A stretch of DNA of 64,000 nucleotides, from contig DASVTR010000016.1 of the NCBI GenBank assembly GCA_036387475.1, forward strand, positions 612,921 to 676,920. The letters are read 5' to 3'. The notes beneath the pieces were generated by a model. The model was given only the letters and a program-made list of their open reading frames with translations. It was not told the DNA's origin and did not search any database. Below are positions 44,116 through 52,318 of this stretch, one piece after another. Both the position numbers and the translations under genes were made by a program. The first letter of the stretch is position 1. Each line of letters starts with the position of its first letter. This stretch comes from DASVTR01 sp036387475 (GTDB lineage Bacteria > Acidobacteriota > Blastocatellia > Pyrinomonadales > Pyrinomonadaceae).

Positions 44116-46008
44116 ATGTTTCTTGGCATTGACCAGATTAAAGAAGCACTCGAAAAACTTCAGTCAATTCACCCCTTCTATGGCCTCACCCTCTTAGCCT
44201 GCAAGAGAGAGAAGTTGCCAGTAGGCCGTGCTATTCCGTTCGCAATCAGTGACTACGAGACGGCACTCCTTGACGAGTATTACAGGCCGGATAAGTCTTC
44301 TGAATACTTTTACCAGATATTCAGAACTTCGGTTAAAGAAGATCGTTGGGTGACTCGAAAGAAGTATGCAAGCTCGACCTTACAGAGTACCCGTACTCGG
44401 TCAGTTTTCCGCAAAGCTTTTATTCATGAGTCTGGCTCAGATAGTTGGGGGTGGAAATCGAATTACGTTGATGTATTGAGAGAGAATCTGTCACAGAATA
44501 TTCTTCCCTACCGTGATGCGCCCGTTCCAGCTTTTTACTTGGCAGTGTGGTTGTACCGTGAGCGGGACTGGCCTCCAAATACGACAGCAGAGGACATCAC
44601 GAACGAGTTTGCGGCTGAGTTTTTGATTAACGAAGCTGAGGTTGTGCTTTTCGATTTCTCTGCGCCCTTTAGTATAGCTTTCTCTCCACTATTCCAAGAT
44701 GAAGCGATCTCTTGGGAAGACTTGCGGGAATTGATCGGTTCACCGCCTGACGCCAAGCCAGAAGAGGGAGGGACTCTAGCGTTATTAGAGATTGAAGGCG
44801 CTGGCCCATCAAAGGAGATCAGCTTTGAACCAGCCGAACGACTAAGCTTGATAACGGGCGATAACGGGCTTGGGAAGTCGTTCCTTTTAGAGTGTTCATG
44901 GTGGGCACTGACTGGTCATTGGACTGACCGTACTGTACAAGCCTACCCCAGAGATGATGTCGGCCCCGGGGAGCCTAGAATTACATTTCAAATAGCAGGA
45001 GAGTGGGGTAGCAAACCTGAAAAGCTAACCATTCTATATGATTGGGATAATCATAGCTGGCCGACTCTCGAAGGGCGGCCAACAATTCCCGGTCTTATTG
45101 TCTATGCACGGGTGGATGGCTCATTCGCCGTTTGGGATCCGGCTAGAACAAGTAACGGTGTATTCCAACAGCCTATCGTAGTTACAAGGAGTCAAATTTG
45201 GGGCGGGCAACAAGGAACCATTGAAGGACTGCTGCGTGATTGGGTTACTTGGCAGAGCAGACCTGAAAAGCATCCGTTTGAAATCTTTCGCAAGGTTCTA
45301 CATCGCCTGTCTCCTCCCGATTTAGGGCAACTGGAACCGGGAGAACCTAGACGGCTTCCGTATGAGCTGACGGCGGTTCCAACCCTGAAGTATCCCTACG
45401 GAGAAGTTCCAATTGTTCATGCTTCAGCAGGTGTGCGCCGGATTGTTACTTTGGCGTACCTTATAGTTTGGGCGTGGAATGAACACAGAATCTATTCTGA
45501 GCTTGCGCGTCTTAAACCACAGCGAAGAATGGTCGTCCTGATAGATGAGATGGAAGCACATCTTCATCCTTTATGGCAACGCGTTGTGCTGCCCGCTTTA
45601 TTAGATGTTGGTCAGGAATTGTCGAGCGAGTTACAAGCGCAATTTCTAGTTGCTACACACTCGCCACTTGTGATGGCATCAGTTGAACATACTTTCGACG
45701 ATGACAAAGATAGTCTCTTCCACATGGATTTATCTCAGGATAGCGAAGTTACATTCAAAGAGCTTCGATTCGTTCGCTATGGCTCAGTAGATACCTGGCT
45801 GACCTCAGAAGTCTTCGATTTACGTCACGCACGGTCGCTGGAAGCAGAAAGGGCGATAGAAAAAGCGAAGGCTCTGCAAAAGCAGAAGAATCCCAATCCT
45901 GAGGACGTGAGGGTTGTCTCAGCTGAACTCATTAGAACCTTAGCGTCAGAAGATGAATTTTGGCCGCGCTGGCTATACTTTGCAGAACAACATGGGGTGG
46001 AACTATGA
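44116..46008 (+). CDS. AAA/ABC-type ATPase with unknown N-terminal domain
   Basis: The 630-residue protein has an unrecognised N-terminal region of about 215 residues (with LLACKREKLPVG and YRPDKSSEYFYQIF). A RecF/SMC-like ATPase core follows: Walker A GDNGLGKS (Lys254), an ABC-signature-like SAGVRR (437-442), Walker B VVLIDEMEAHLHP (Asp477, Glu478) and the switch ATHSPLV. It resembles PtuA-type defence ATPases. TAGGAG precedes the ATG, and the stop overlaps the HNH start (ATGA). Confidence 0.9.
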   Translation: MFLGIDQIKEALEKLQSIHPFYGLTLLACKREKLPVGRAIPFAISDYETALLDEYYRPDKSSEYFYQIFRTSVKEDRWVTRKKYASSTLQSTRTRSVFRKAFIHESGSDSWGWKSNYVDVLRENLSQNILPYRDAPVPAFYLAVWLYRERDWPPNTTAEDITNEFAAEFLINEAEVVLFDFSAPFSIAFSPLFQDEAISWEDLRELIGSPPDAKPEEGGTLALLEIEGAGPSKEISFEPAERLSLITGDNGLGKSFLLECSWWALTGHWTDRTVQAYPRDDVGPGEPRITFQIAGEWGSKPEKLTILYDWDNHSWPTLEGRPTIPGLIVYARVDGSFAVWDPARTSNGVFQQPIVVTRSQIWGGQQGTIEGLLRDWVTWQSRPEKHPFEIFRKVLHRLSPPDLGQLEPGEPRRLPYELTAVPTLKYPYGEVPIVHASAGVRRIVTLAYLIVWAWNEHRIYSELARLKPQRRMVVLIDEMEAHLHPLWQRVVLPALLDVGQELSSELQAQFLVATHSPLVMASVEHTFDDDKDSLFHMDLSQDSEVTFKELRFVRYGSVDTWLTSEVFDLRHARSLEAERAIEKAKALQKQKNPNPEDVRVVSAELIRTLASEDEFWPRWLYFAEQHGVEL

Positions 46009-46637
46009 TCTTTGTTCAGGAACAGCCTGAACCAGCCGATTTCTCAACAAAAGTCAGAATGCCAGGGCAAAACTTTTTAACTAAGATTCCCCATCCTACC
46101 AGTGCGCAGTACAAAAAGAAAAGATTCTGGAAAGAGTGTCTGGCTGATTTGTATATGGTCTATAACGGTATCTGTGCTTACTCGGCTCAGTGGATTCCTC
46201 CACACATATCGAAGGGTTCAGTAGATCACTATATCCCGAAGCATTTTGCTCCTGAGCTTGCTTACGAGTGGAGCAACTACCGTCTCTGTACTGAGAGAAT
46301 GAACAACAATAAAGACGATTTTATGGACGTGATGGACCCGTTCCGAGTTCAGAACGGATGGTTCACTATTAACTTCACGACCTTTTTTATAGAGCCAGAA
46401 GATAGCCTTCCGGACCATTTGAAAGCTGCTGTAGAAGATACCATTACCCGTTTGAAGTTGAATGAGGACGACCCTTTAGTTCAAGACAGAGCCAACCTCA
46501 TACAAATGTATTCAGATAATGATGTCTCGTTTGAATTTTTAGAGAAGAGATACCCCTTTATAGCATCCGAGCTTGACCGTCAGGGATTGAAAGAAGCTAT
46601 TAAAACAAGGCTAAGGAAAAAGCCATTTGGCGCCTAA
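46005..46637 (+). CDS. PtuB-like HNH endonuclease
   Basis: The 210-residue protein starts at ATG 46005, overlapping the ATPase stop. The HNH core is NGICAYSAQW, VDHYIPK and YEWSNYRLCTERMNNNK, the pattern of retron/Septu PtuB-type HNH proteins. The zinc cysteines are partly lost (CAYS, not CxYC). Tight coupling to an ATPase implies that they act together. The partner methyltransferase suggests self/non-self marking. A hairpin spans the stop codon. Confidence 0.85.
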   Translation: MIFVQEQPEPADFSTKVRMPGQNFLTKIPHPTSAQYKKKRFWKECLADLYMVYNGICAYSAQWIPPHISKGSVDHYIPKHFAPELAYEWSNYRLCTERMNNNKDDFMDVMDPFRVQNGWFTINFTTFFIEPEDSLPDHLKAAVEDTITRLKLNEDDPLVQDRANLIQMYSDNDVSFEFLEKRYPFIASELDRQGLKEAIKTRLRKKPFGA

Positions 46638-46646
46638 AGCGCCAAA
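46626..46646 (+). terminator. Hairpin spanning the HNH stop codon
   Basis: TTTGGCGC and GCGCCAAA pair perfectly around a 5-nt loop that contains the first two bases of the stop codon. It is probably the operon terminator. Confidence 0.6.
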
Positions 46647-46715
46647 CTTTCGTATTAACCTGCTTGAAAGCTTTGCCTACAAATCTGCTCTTGCCCATAA
46701 ACTGTTTAAGATTAC

Positions 46716-47003
46716 CTATAAAGGTCGGCGGGTATATTTCGGCTTGGCTGGCAACTTCGCAGGCAAGTCCAATTCATCATCAGCAAGAGTTTCCATACTC
46801 ACGCCCGCCGCGCGAGCGTATCGCAAGAGAATTGGTAGAGGCGGTTCACGCTTTCCTGACTCGTACCCCGAAATCTGGTGATACGTGATGATGTCTTCGG
46901 CCTCAAGGCGGCGCAGCATCTCACTCTGAGAAAGACCGAGCGCAAGACGAATCTGCCGTAGCTTTTCGCCAAGTCGCTCCGGCTTCAGGCGCACGTTGCC
47001 CAT
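46716..47003 (-). CDS. XRE-family helix-turn-helix regulator
   Basis: ATG 47003 is chosen (95 residues) because AGGAGGG stands at ideal distance. The Cro/C1-type domain has LRQIRLALGLSQSEMLRRLE, then the recognition helix ISGYESGKREPPLPILLRYARAAGVSMETL. It is convergent with the methyltransferase-ATPase-HNH set and could act as its control protein. A palindrome at 47052-47071 lies upstream of its own start. Confidence 0.88.
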   Translation of the reverse strand: MGNVRLKPERLGEKLRQIRLALGLSQSEMLRRLEAEDIITYHQISGYESGKREPPLPILLRYARAAGVSMETLADDELDLPAKLPAKPKYTRRPL

Positions 47004-47051
47004 CAGGAGCACCCTCCTGATAGGACAAACTTAACCGGATTCCTCTTGCTT

Positions 47052-47071
47052 CTATTAGCAACAGCTAATAG
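47052..47071. promoter_or_regulatory. Palindrome upstream of XRE gene
   Basis: CTATTAGC-AACA-GCTAATAG, perfect 8-bp arms, about 50 nt before the XRE start. A likely autoregulatory operator. Confidence 0.5.
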
Positions 47072-47195
47072 AATGCTCCTGCGTAACGTGTTCGCCGTGA
47101 GTATGAACCTTTCATAACAAACGGCGATGCTCATTTACTCCACTCTTTGAGGATGAGCCGTCGCATGTGCCGTTGCCCGTGTTTTCAATTAAGCC

Positions 47196-47561
47196 ATGCA
47201 CATGATAACAGAGGACGAACCCTCTTATCACGCCAGAGCTTTATATCGTCGGCTCTCTCGTCGCACTCACCGCATCCTCTACGTTGGGCTTGACCATGCG
47301 TTGTTGAGGTCTCTGGAAAAGCGTCTTGAGGATTGTTGGATAGTGCGCGCTCCGGCGGGCTGTGTCGCGCGCCACTTCATAGAGCGGCTTAAGCATTCTC
47401 TGTTAGTGTTTGATGAAGTGCTGATGGATACGACCGCGAGAGAGTTGGCCCGCTTTACGAGAGAGGTGGCGCACAGGGAACAGACGCCGGTTATCATTGT
47501 GAAGAAGTCCGGCGGCGTTCGATTGCTGGCGCAAATAATCTCAAATAGGCTTGCCGAATAA
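47196..47561 (+). CDS. Degenerate response-regulator-receiver-like protein
   Basis: This 121-residue protein has the receiver-like strand order ILYVGLDHALLRSLEKRL, LLVFDEVL and TPVIIVKKSGG. The acidic pocket of a true receiver is largely missing: no DD pair at the first strand, although an Asp occurs in VFDEVL. It may be a non-phosphorylated receiver-like partner. Starts ATG 47196 or 47202. Standalone. Confidence 0.55.
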   Translation: MHMITEDEPSYHARALYRRLSRRTHRILYVGLDHALLRSLEKRLEDCWIVRAPAGCVARHFIERLKHSLLVFDEVLMDTTARELARFTREVAHREQTPVIIVKKSGGVRLLAQIISNRLAE

Positions 47562-47629
47562 ATCGCACGCCGGAAAACATCAAACCACGAATCCAAATCA
47601 ACCCCTACCAAACGAGAGGTTAAAACTCG

Positions 47630-47662
47630 AACTCCCTTTTTAATTAAATCTCAAGTACAATC
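47630..47662. repeat. Direct repeat B at right side of island
   Basis: Starts AACTCCCTTTTTAATTAAAT and ends TACAATC, near-identical to the copy at 41596-41629 and in the same direction. Lies about 57 nt before the next gene. Confidence 0.55.
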
Positions 47663-47718
47663 CATTTCATCCCCGGCGTGCTCAACACCGCCCGTTTCGC
47701 AGTTCGTCAAAAGGAATA

Positions 47719-48636
47719 ATGATGATACGAACCTTCGCCGCGCTGTTAGCGCTGCTCGCTCTAGCTTTCGTTGTACTTCCGCAGGAAAAAAAGATGTCGC
47801 CCGCGCTCGCTTCCCTGGTCGCAGCCGAGCGCGCGTTTGCACGTACTTCGGTCGAACGGGGCGTGCGCGATTCGTTTCTGGCCTTCTTCGCCGACGACGG
47901 GATAAATTTTCAGCCGCACCCGACAAAGACCAGAGAGGCTTTCCTCAGTCGTCCTGCAACGCCCGTGCGCCCGCCCATCACGCTTAACTGGGAGCCTGTC
48001 TGGGCAGACGTGTCTGCGGCGGGCGATCTGGGCTACACGACCGGGCCATACACCTTAGTGGACAATTCGCCGGAGAAACGCCCGACGCGCCACGGCTACT
48101 ACTTCTCTGTCTGGAAAAAGCAGCGGGACGGCGACTGGAAGGTCGTCGTTGACCTGGGCACACAGAACCCAGAGCCGGCGACGCCGCAGCCAGCTTTTTA
48201 CGCGCCTTCACAGTCGCGCTTTAAGAAGTCGAGCATGAAGGCGAGCCGGGAAGAGGGCAGCGCGGCTTTAATGAATCTGGAAGCCAGGTTTCAGCAGGAA
48301 GCACAGTCGCGTGGATTTCTCAAAGCGTTCGCAGTTTACTTGACTAGCGAGAGCCGTCTGCACCGGTCTGGAATACTGCCGCTGGTTGGAAAAGATGCCA
48401 TCGGCGCATATCTGTCAGAGAAAGCGTTGTCAGCGACGTGGCAGCCTTTGAAGGCGGACATCGCAGAGTCGGGCGATCTCGGCTACGTTTATGGAAGTTA
48501 CGAATTGAGGGACAACCCGAAGTTGGATAAAGCAATCGAAAAGGGGTATTTCGTGCGCGTCTGGAAACGTGAGCAGGGCGGGAAATGGAAGTTGGCGCTC
48601 GACGTGACCAGCCCGCTTCCGCCCGAACAAAAGTAG
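47719..48636 (+). CDS. Secreted protein with two NTF2-like (DUF4440) domains
   Basis: The 305-residue protein has a signal peptide (to about residue 22) and two similar NTF2-like domains. Each carries a late SVWKKQRDGDWKVVVDL or VRVWKREQGGKWKLALDV strand and a DLGYTTGPYTL or DLGYVYGSYEL strand. The family includes SnoaL-like and calcium/calmodulin kinase association-like folds. The role is unknown. AAGGAATA precedes the ATG. Confidence 0.8.
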   Translation: MMIRTFAALLALLALAFVVLPQEKKMSPALASLVAAERAFARTSVERGVRDSFLAFFADDGINFQPHPTKTREAFLSRPATPVRPPITLNWEPVWADVSAAGDLGYTTGPYTLVDNSPEKRPTRHGYYFSVWKKQRDGDWKVVVDLGTQNPEPATPQPAFYAPSQSRFKKSSMKASREEGSAALMNLEARFQQEAQSRGFLKAFAVYLTSESRLHRSGILPLVGKDAIGAYLSEKALSATWQPLKADIAESGDLGYVYGSYELRDNPKLDKAIEKGYFVRVWKREQGGKWKLALDVTSPLPPEQK

Positions 48637-48805
48637 CGGCTCAGGCGTAATACGTTTCACACGGAAGGACGGCGGGCACAGCGCGCGATTTCAACATCAG
48701 CGTTGCGCTTGCGAAAATAGCGCATCAAACCAGGGCATTCAGATAAACAGGTGACTCCCCGCAATCAAAACACCAACGGTCAAGGTCTCTCGGAGGTTTT
48801 GCAGC

Positions 48806-50503
48806 TTGAGAAACAGATTATTCTTAATCACGGGCAGCCTGCTCATCGCCGCCCTCAGCTTGCCTACATTCATTTACTCGCAGCAAAACACTCCGCCGCC
48901 GCCAATCACGGGCACTGTGCGCGGGCGCGCGAGCACACAGGCCAGAACTCAAGCCAGCGAGGCCGTCGAGCGCGACGTTGCGGAAGCTCTGACCGTCATA
49001 CAGGAACATTATGTTGACGGCAACAAGCTCGACTATAACGCTGTCTTCAAGTCGTCAATCAACGGCATGCTGCACTCGCTCGACCCGCACTCGAACTTTT
49101 TAGACCGCGCGGAGTTTGACGAGTTTCGGACTGACCAGCGCTCGCAGTATTTCGGCATCGGCGCTTCCGTTATAGACCTGCGCACCAATGGCGAAGTGAA
49201 CACGTATATCAGGGCGACCTTCCCGAACTCGCCCGCCGGACGCGCGGGACTCCTCTACGGCGACCGCATACTGGAAATCAACGGCGAGAGTATGCGCGGC
49301 CAGCCTTACTACGAAGTCAGCAAACGTTTGCGCGGGCCGCTCGGCACATCCGTCAAGGTCACAATCGAACACGCTGCCACCGCTCGCACCGAAACGGTCG
49401 AGATAACGCGCGACGCCGTACCGCAGCCTTCCATTCCAGAAGCCTACATGATAAAGCCGGGCGTCGGTTACATAGCCCTGACCGGCGGCTTTAATTTCAC
49501 CACGGGCGACGAGTTTCGCGCAGCCTTGGAGAATCTGCGCGGCAAGGGCATGGAATCCTTGATTCTGGATTTGCGCGGCAACGGCGGCGGCCTGGTCAAG
49601 CAGGCCATTAGCGTCGCGCGCACCTTTCTGCAACGCGGGCAATTGATTCTGACGCAGAAGGGCCGCATTCGCGGTAGCTCCGATTCAATCGTCTCCGACA
49701 ACGACACGCCGGATAACACGCCGCTCGTCGTCCTCGTTAATCGCGGCAGCGCTTCGGCCTCTGAGATTGTCGCAGGCGCACTCCAAGACCACGACCGCGC
49801 GCTCATCGTCGGCGAAACGAGCTTTGGCAAAGGACTCGTGCAGATTCCTTTCACTATGGATTACGGCACAGCCGTCATGCTGACGATTGCCAAGTATTAC
49901 ACGCCGTCGGGGAGATTGATTCAACGCGATTATTCAAACGGCGGCTTTTACGATTACTACACGCGCGGCGGCTCTTTGCGCACGGAGCGAACGAGCGCGC
50001 CCGCGAATCCAGCCGGGCCGGAGAGCCGCACGGACACGGGCCGCGTCGTCTACGGCGGCGGCGGCATCGCGCCCGACGAAGTGATAGCGCCGCGCACTGT
50101 CTCGCCCGCGCAACAGCGCCTCGCAGACCCGCTCTTCGCCTTCACGCTTGAATTGGCGCGCGGTCGCGTCAAGGGCTTTGAGTCTTACAAAGTCGAGCGC
50201 GCGATTGAGTTCGGTCATACACTGAAGGAAACAGAATTCCCCGTGACCGAAGCGCTCTACAAGGCTTTCAGGGATTTCGCCACGGGCCAAGCCTCTTTCA
50301 AGGTGACGGGAGCGCAACTCGACCGCGAGCGGCCCTTCATCGAAGCGCGCATCCGTCATGAGTTGGTTACGGTGGCTTATGGAACGATAACGGGCTATCA
50401 GGTCTTCAACGCCGACGACCCGCAAATCAGTCGCGGCATAGAACTATTGCCGCGCGCACGCGAGCTAGCTCAATCGGCCAGCCGTGTGCGTAAGCCATCC
50501 TAA
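48806..50503 (+). CDS. S41 C-terminal processing protease
   Basis: The 565-residue exported protease starts at TTG 48806, selected by CGGAGG at 9 nt. It has a signal peptide, a PDZ domain (about 110-200) with GIGASV and the S41 catalytic dyad Ser317 (SASASEIVAGAL) and Lys342 (GETSFGKG). It is expected to act in the periplasm on proteins with nonpolar C-termini. The N-terminal segment AVFKSSINGMLHSLDPHS is family-typical. A strong terminator follows. Confidence 0.93.
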   Translation: MRNRLFLITGSLLIAALSLPTFIYSQQNTPPPPITGTVRGRASTQARTQASEAVERDVAEALTVIQEHYVDGNKLDYNAVFKSSINGMLHSLDPHSNFLDRAEFDEFRTDQRSQYFGIGASVIDLRTNGEVNTYIRATFPNSPAGRAGLLYGDRILEINGESMRGQPYYEVSKRLRGPLGTSVKVTIEHAATARTETVEITRDAVPQPSIPEAYMIKPGVGYIALTGGFNFTTGDEFRAALENLRGKGMESLILDLRGNGGGLVKQAISVARTFLQRGQLILTQKGRIRGSSDSIVSDNDTPDNTPLVVLVNRGSASASEIVAGALQDHDRALIVGETSFGKGLVQIPFTMDYGTAVMLTIAKYYTPSGRLIQRDYSNGGFYDYYTRGGSLRTERTSAPANPAGPESRTDTGRVVYGGGGIAPDEVIAPRTVSPAQQRLADPLFAFTLELARGRVKGFESYKVERAIEFGHTLKETEFPVTEALYKAFRDFATGQASFKVTGAQLDRERPFIEARIRHELVTVAYGTITGYQVFNADDPQISRGIELLPRARELAQSASRVRKPS

Positions 50504-50530
50504 AATTGCTTTTCAGCAAAAGAGCAGTAC

Positions 50531-50573
50531 AGAGGGACGTGGAGAGTTATTAATTCCGCGTCCCTCTTTTTTT
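50531..50573 (+). terminator. Rho-independent terminator after S41 protease
   Basis: AGAGGGACGTGG and CCGCGTCCCTCT pair with one G-T, followed by a run of Ts. Confidence 0.9.
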
Positions 50574-50664
50574 ATTTTGGATTTTAGATTTTGGATTAAA
50601 AGAAAATCCCTGTTCCCACTCAATTCGTTTGCTAATCTAAAATCCGAAATCTAAAATCCAAAAT
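50574..50664. repeat. AT-rich inverted repeat
   Basis: The left arm contains GGATTTTAGATTTTGGATTA and the right arm TAATCTAAAATCCGAAATC and AAATCCAAAAT. This pattern is known from intergenic regions of diverse bacteria. It lies between the terminator and the next ribosome site. Confidence 0.7.
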
Positions 50665-50692
50665 CGCTTAGTGCTTTAAGGGGGGTTAAGAC

Positions 50693-52276
50693 ATGGGGCT
50701 TGAGCTTTATCATCAAAAGAGAGATTTCAAACGCACGCCAGAGCCGAGGGGCAAACTCTCAAAGAGAAACCTGCATCGCTTCGTCGTGCAGGAGCATCAC
50801 GCCTCCATGCTTCATTTCGACTTCCGTTTAGAGATGGGCGGAGTGCTCAAGTCCTGGTCTATTCGCAGAGGCCCGTCGCTCGACCCCGCAGACAAACGTC
50901 TCGCCGTCATGACCGAAGACCACCCCGTCGAATACTTAAAGTTCGAGGGCCAAATCCCGGAAGGCAACTACGGCGCTGGCCGGCACATGATGTGGGACAC
51001 AGGCACTTATGAAATGACGGACAACAGCGACCCGCTCAAGCAACTGGAAGAGGGAAGACTGAAATTCCGTTTGCGCGGGCGTAAGCTTGCGGGCGAGTTT
51101 AATCTCTTCAGGCTCAAGGGCAGGGATAATCAGTGGCTGCTGATTAAAAGCCGCGACGAGTTTGCCGAAGCCGGATGGAAGCTCAAACAACTCGTCGGCG
51201 GCGACGATGAAAGCGACGCTGCTCAAAATGAAGAGAAGACGCGGCAGCGAAAGCGCACTGCTCACAGCGAAGTCAAAAAATACAGTACGAAGACGCTTGA
51301 GAAGGATACGCCCGCCGTCGCCGTCGGTCGCGCTCTCAAAGCTGAAGCCTTAAGCGGCGACATCAAGGTGAAGGCCGGTCAGGATGTCGTTCTGTTAACG
51401 CATCTGGACAAAATCTACTGGCCGGACGCTGGCTACACGAAAGGCGACCTCGTTAAGTATTACTACGAAGTCGCGGAATACATCCTGCCCTACCTCAAAG
51501 ACCGACCGCTCATCATGAAGCGCTACCCTGACGGAATCACAGGCAAGTTTTTTCATCAGCATGATGTGGACGAAGTGCCGGATTACGTACGCACCGCCGA
51601 GCTTGAGGTCGAAGAGGGCCACGCCGTTAATTACATCGTCGGCGATAACCTTGCGACACTGCTGTACATGGCTAACCTCGGCGCTATCGAGCGACACCCG
51701 TGGCACTCTCGCGTGCGCAACATAGACCGTCCCGATTGGCTCGTCTTCGACCTAGACCCAGGCGCAGGCATTGAGTTCAAAACCATCTGCAAGCTGGCGC
51801 TCGGCGTCCGCGAAGTGCTGGAGCGTCTGAAGCTGGACGGCTACGCCAAGACCTCCGGCTCGCGCGGCATACACGTTTATGTGCCCATTAAGCCGCAGTA
51901 CGATTACGAGCAGGTGGCACAGTTTGCCGAACAGGTCGCAACACTCGTAGCCCGCGAGCACACGCAGATTGCTACAGTCGAGCGCTCGCTCTCGAAACGC
52001 AAGGCCGGGCAGATTTACCTGGATCACATGCAGAATGCGCGCGGCAAATCCGTCGTCGCTCCTTATTCGGTGCGACCGCGTGAGGGAGCGGCAGTTTCCG
52101 CGCCCCTTGAGTGGAGCGAAGTCGAGCGCGCAGAAATACGAATGCAGGATTTCACTATCAAGAGCATGTTGCGGCGCATCGCACGCAAGGGCGACCTCTT
52201 CAAACCCGTGCTGAGCCGAAAGCAGAGCCTTGAAGGGGCGCTGCCAAAGATCAGGGATTTGCTCAAAGGGGTTTGA
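50693..52276 (+). CDS. LigD-type phosphoesterase-polymerase protein without ligase domain
   Basis: This 527-residue protein has an N-terminal LigD 3'-phosphoesterase domain (about 25-165, HHASMLHFDFRLE with His41 and Asp43) and a C-terminal LigD primase-polymerase domain (about 230-520, FDLDPGAG with Asp353 and Asp355, SGSRGIHVYVPI). The central ATP-ligase domain of classical LigD is missing. It should process and fill double-strand-break ends in bacterial end joining, together with a separate ligase and Ku not seen here. AGGGGGG precedes the ATG. Confidence 0.93.
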   Translation: MGLELYHQKRDFKRTPEPRGKLSKRNLHRFVVQEHHASMLHFDFRLEMGGVLKSWSIRRGPSLDPADKRLAVMTEDHPVEYLKFEGQIPEGNYGAGRHMMWDTGTYEMTDNSDPLKQLEEGRLKFRLRGRKLAGEFNLFRLKGRDNQWLLIKSRDEFAEAGWKLKQLVGGDDESDAAQNEEKTRQRKRTAHSEVKKYSTKTLEKDTPAVAVGRALKAEALSGDIKVKAGQDVVLLTHLDKIYWPDAGYTKGDLVKYYYEVAEYILPYLKDRPLIMKRYPDGITGKFFHQHDVDEVPDYVRTAELEVEEGHAVNYIVGDNLATLLYMANLGAIERHPWHSRVRNIDRPDWLVFDLDPGAGIEFKTICKLALGVREVLERLKLDGYAKTSGSRGIHVYVPIKPQYDYEQVAQFAEQVATLVAREHTQIATVERSLSKRKAGQIYLDHMQNARGKSVVAPYSVRPREGAAVSAPLEWSEVERAEIRMQDFTIKSMLRRIARKGDLFKPVLSRKQSLEGALPKIRDLLKGV

Positions 52277-52318
52277 AAAGATTGCTTGAAGCGGATTAAG
52301 CCGGTTGACGCCCTCGCA

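Noticed and set aside
47052..47071. Considered as a terminator for the XRE or HNH gene
   Set aside because: It lies upstream of the XRE start and far from the HNH stop with no T tract, so an operator is the better reading.
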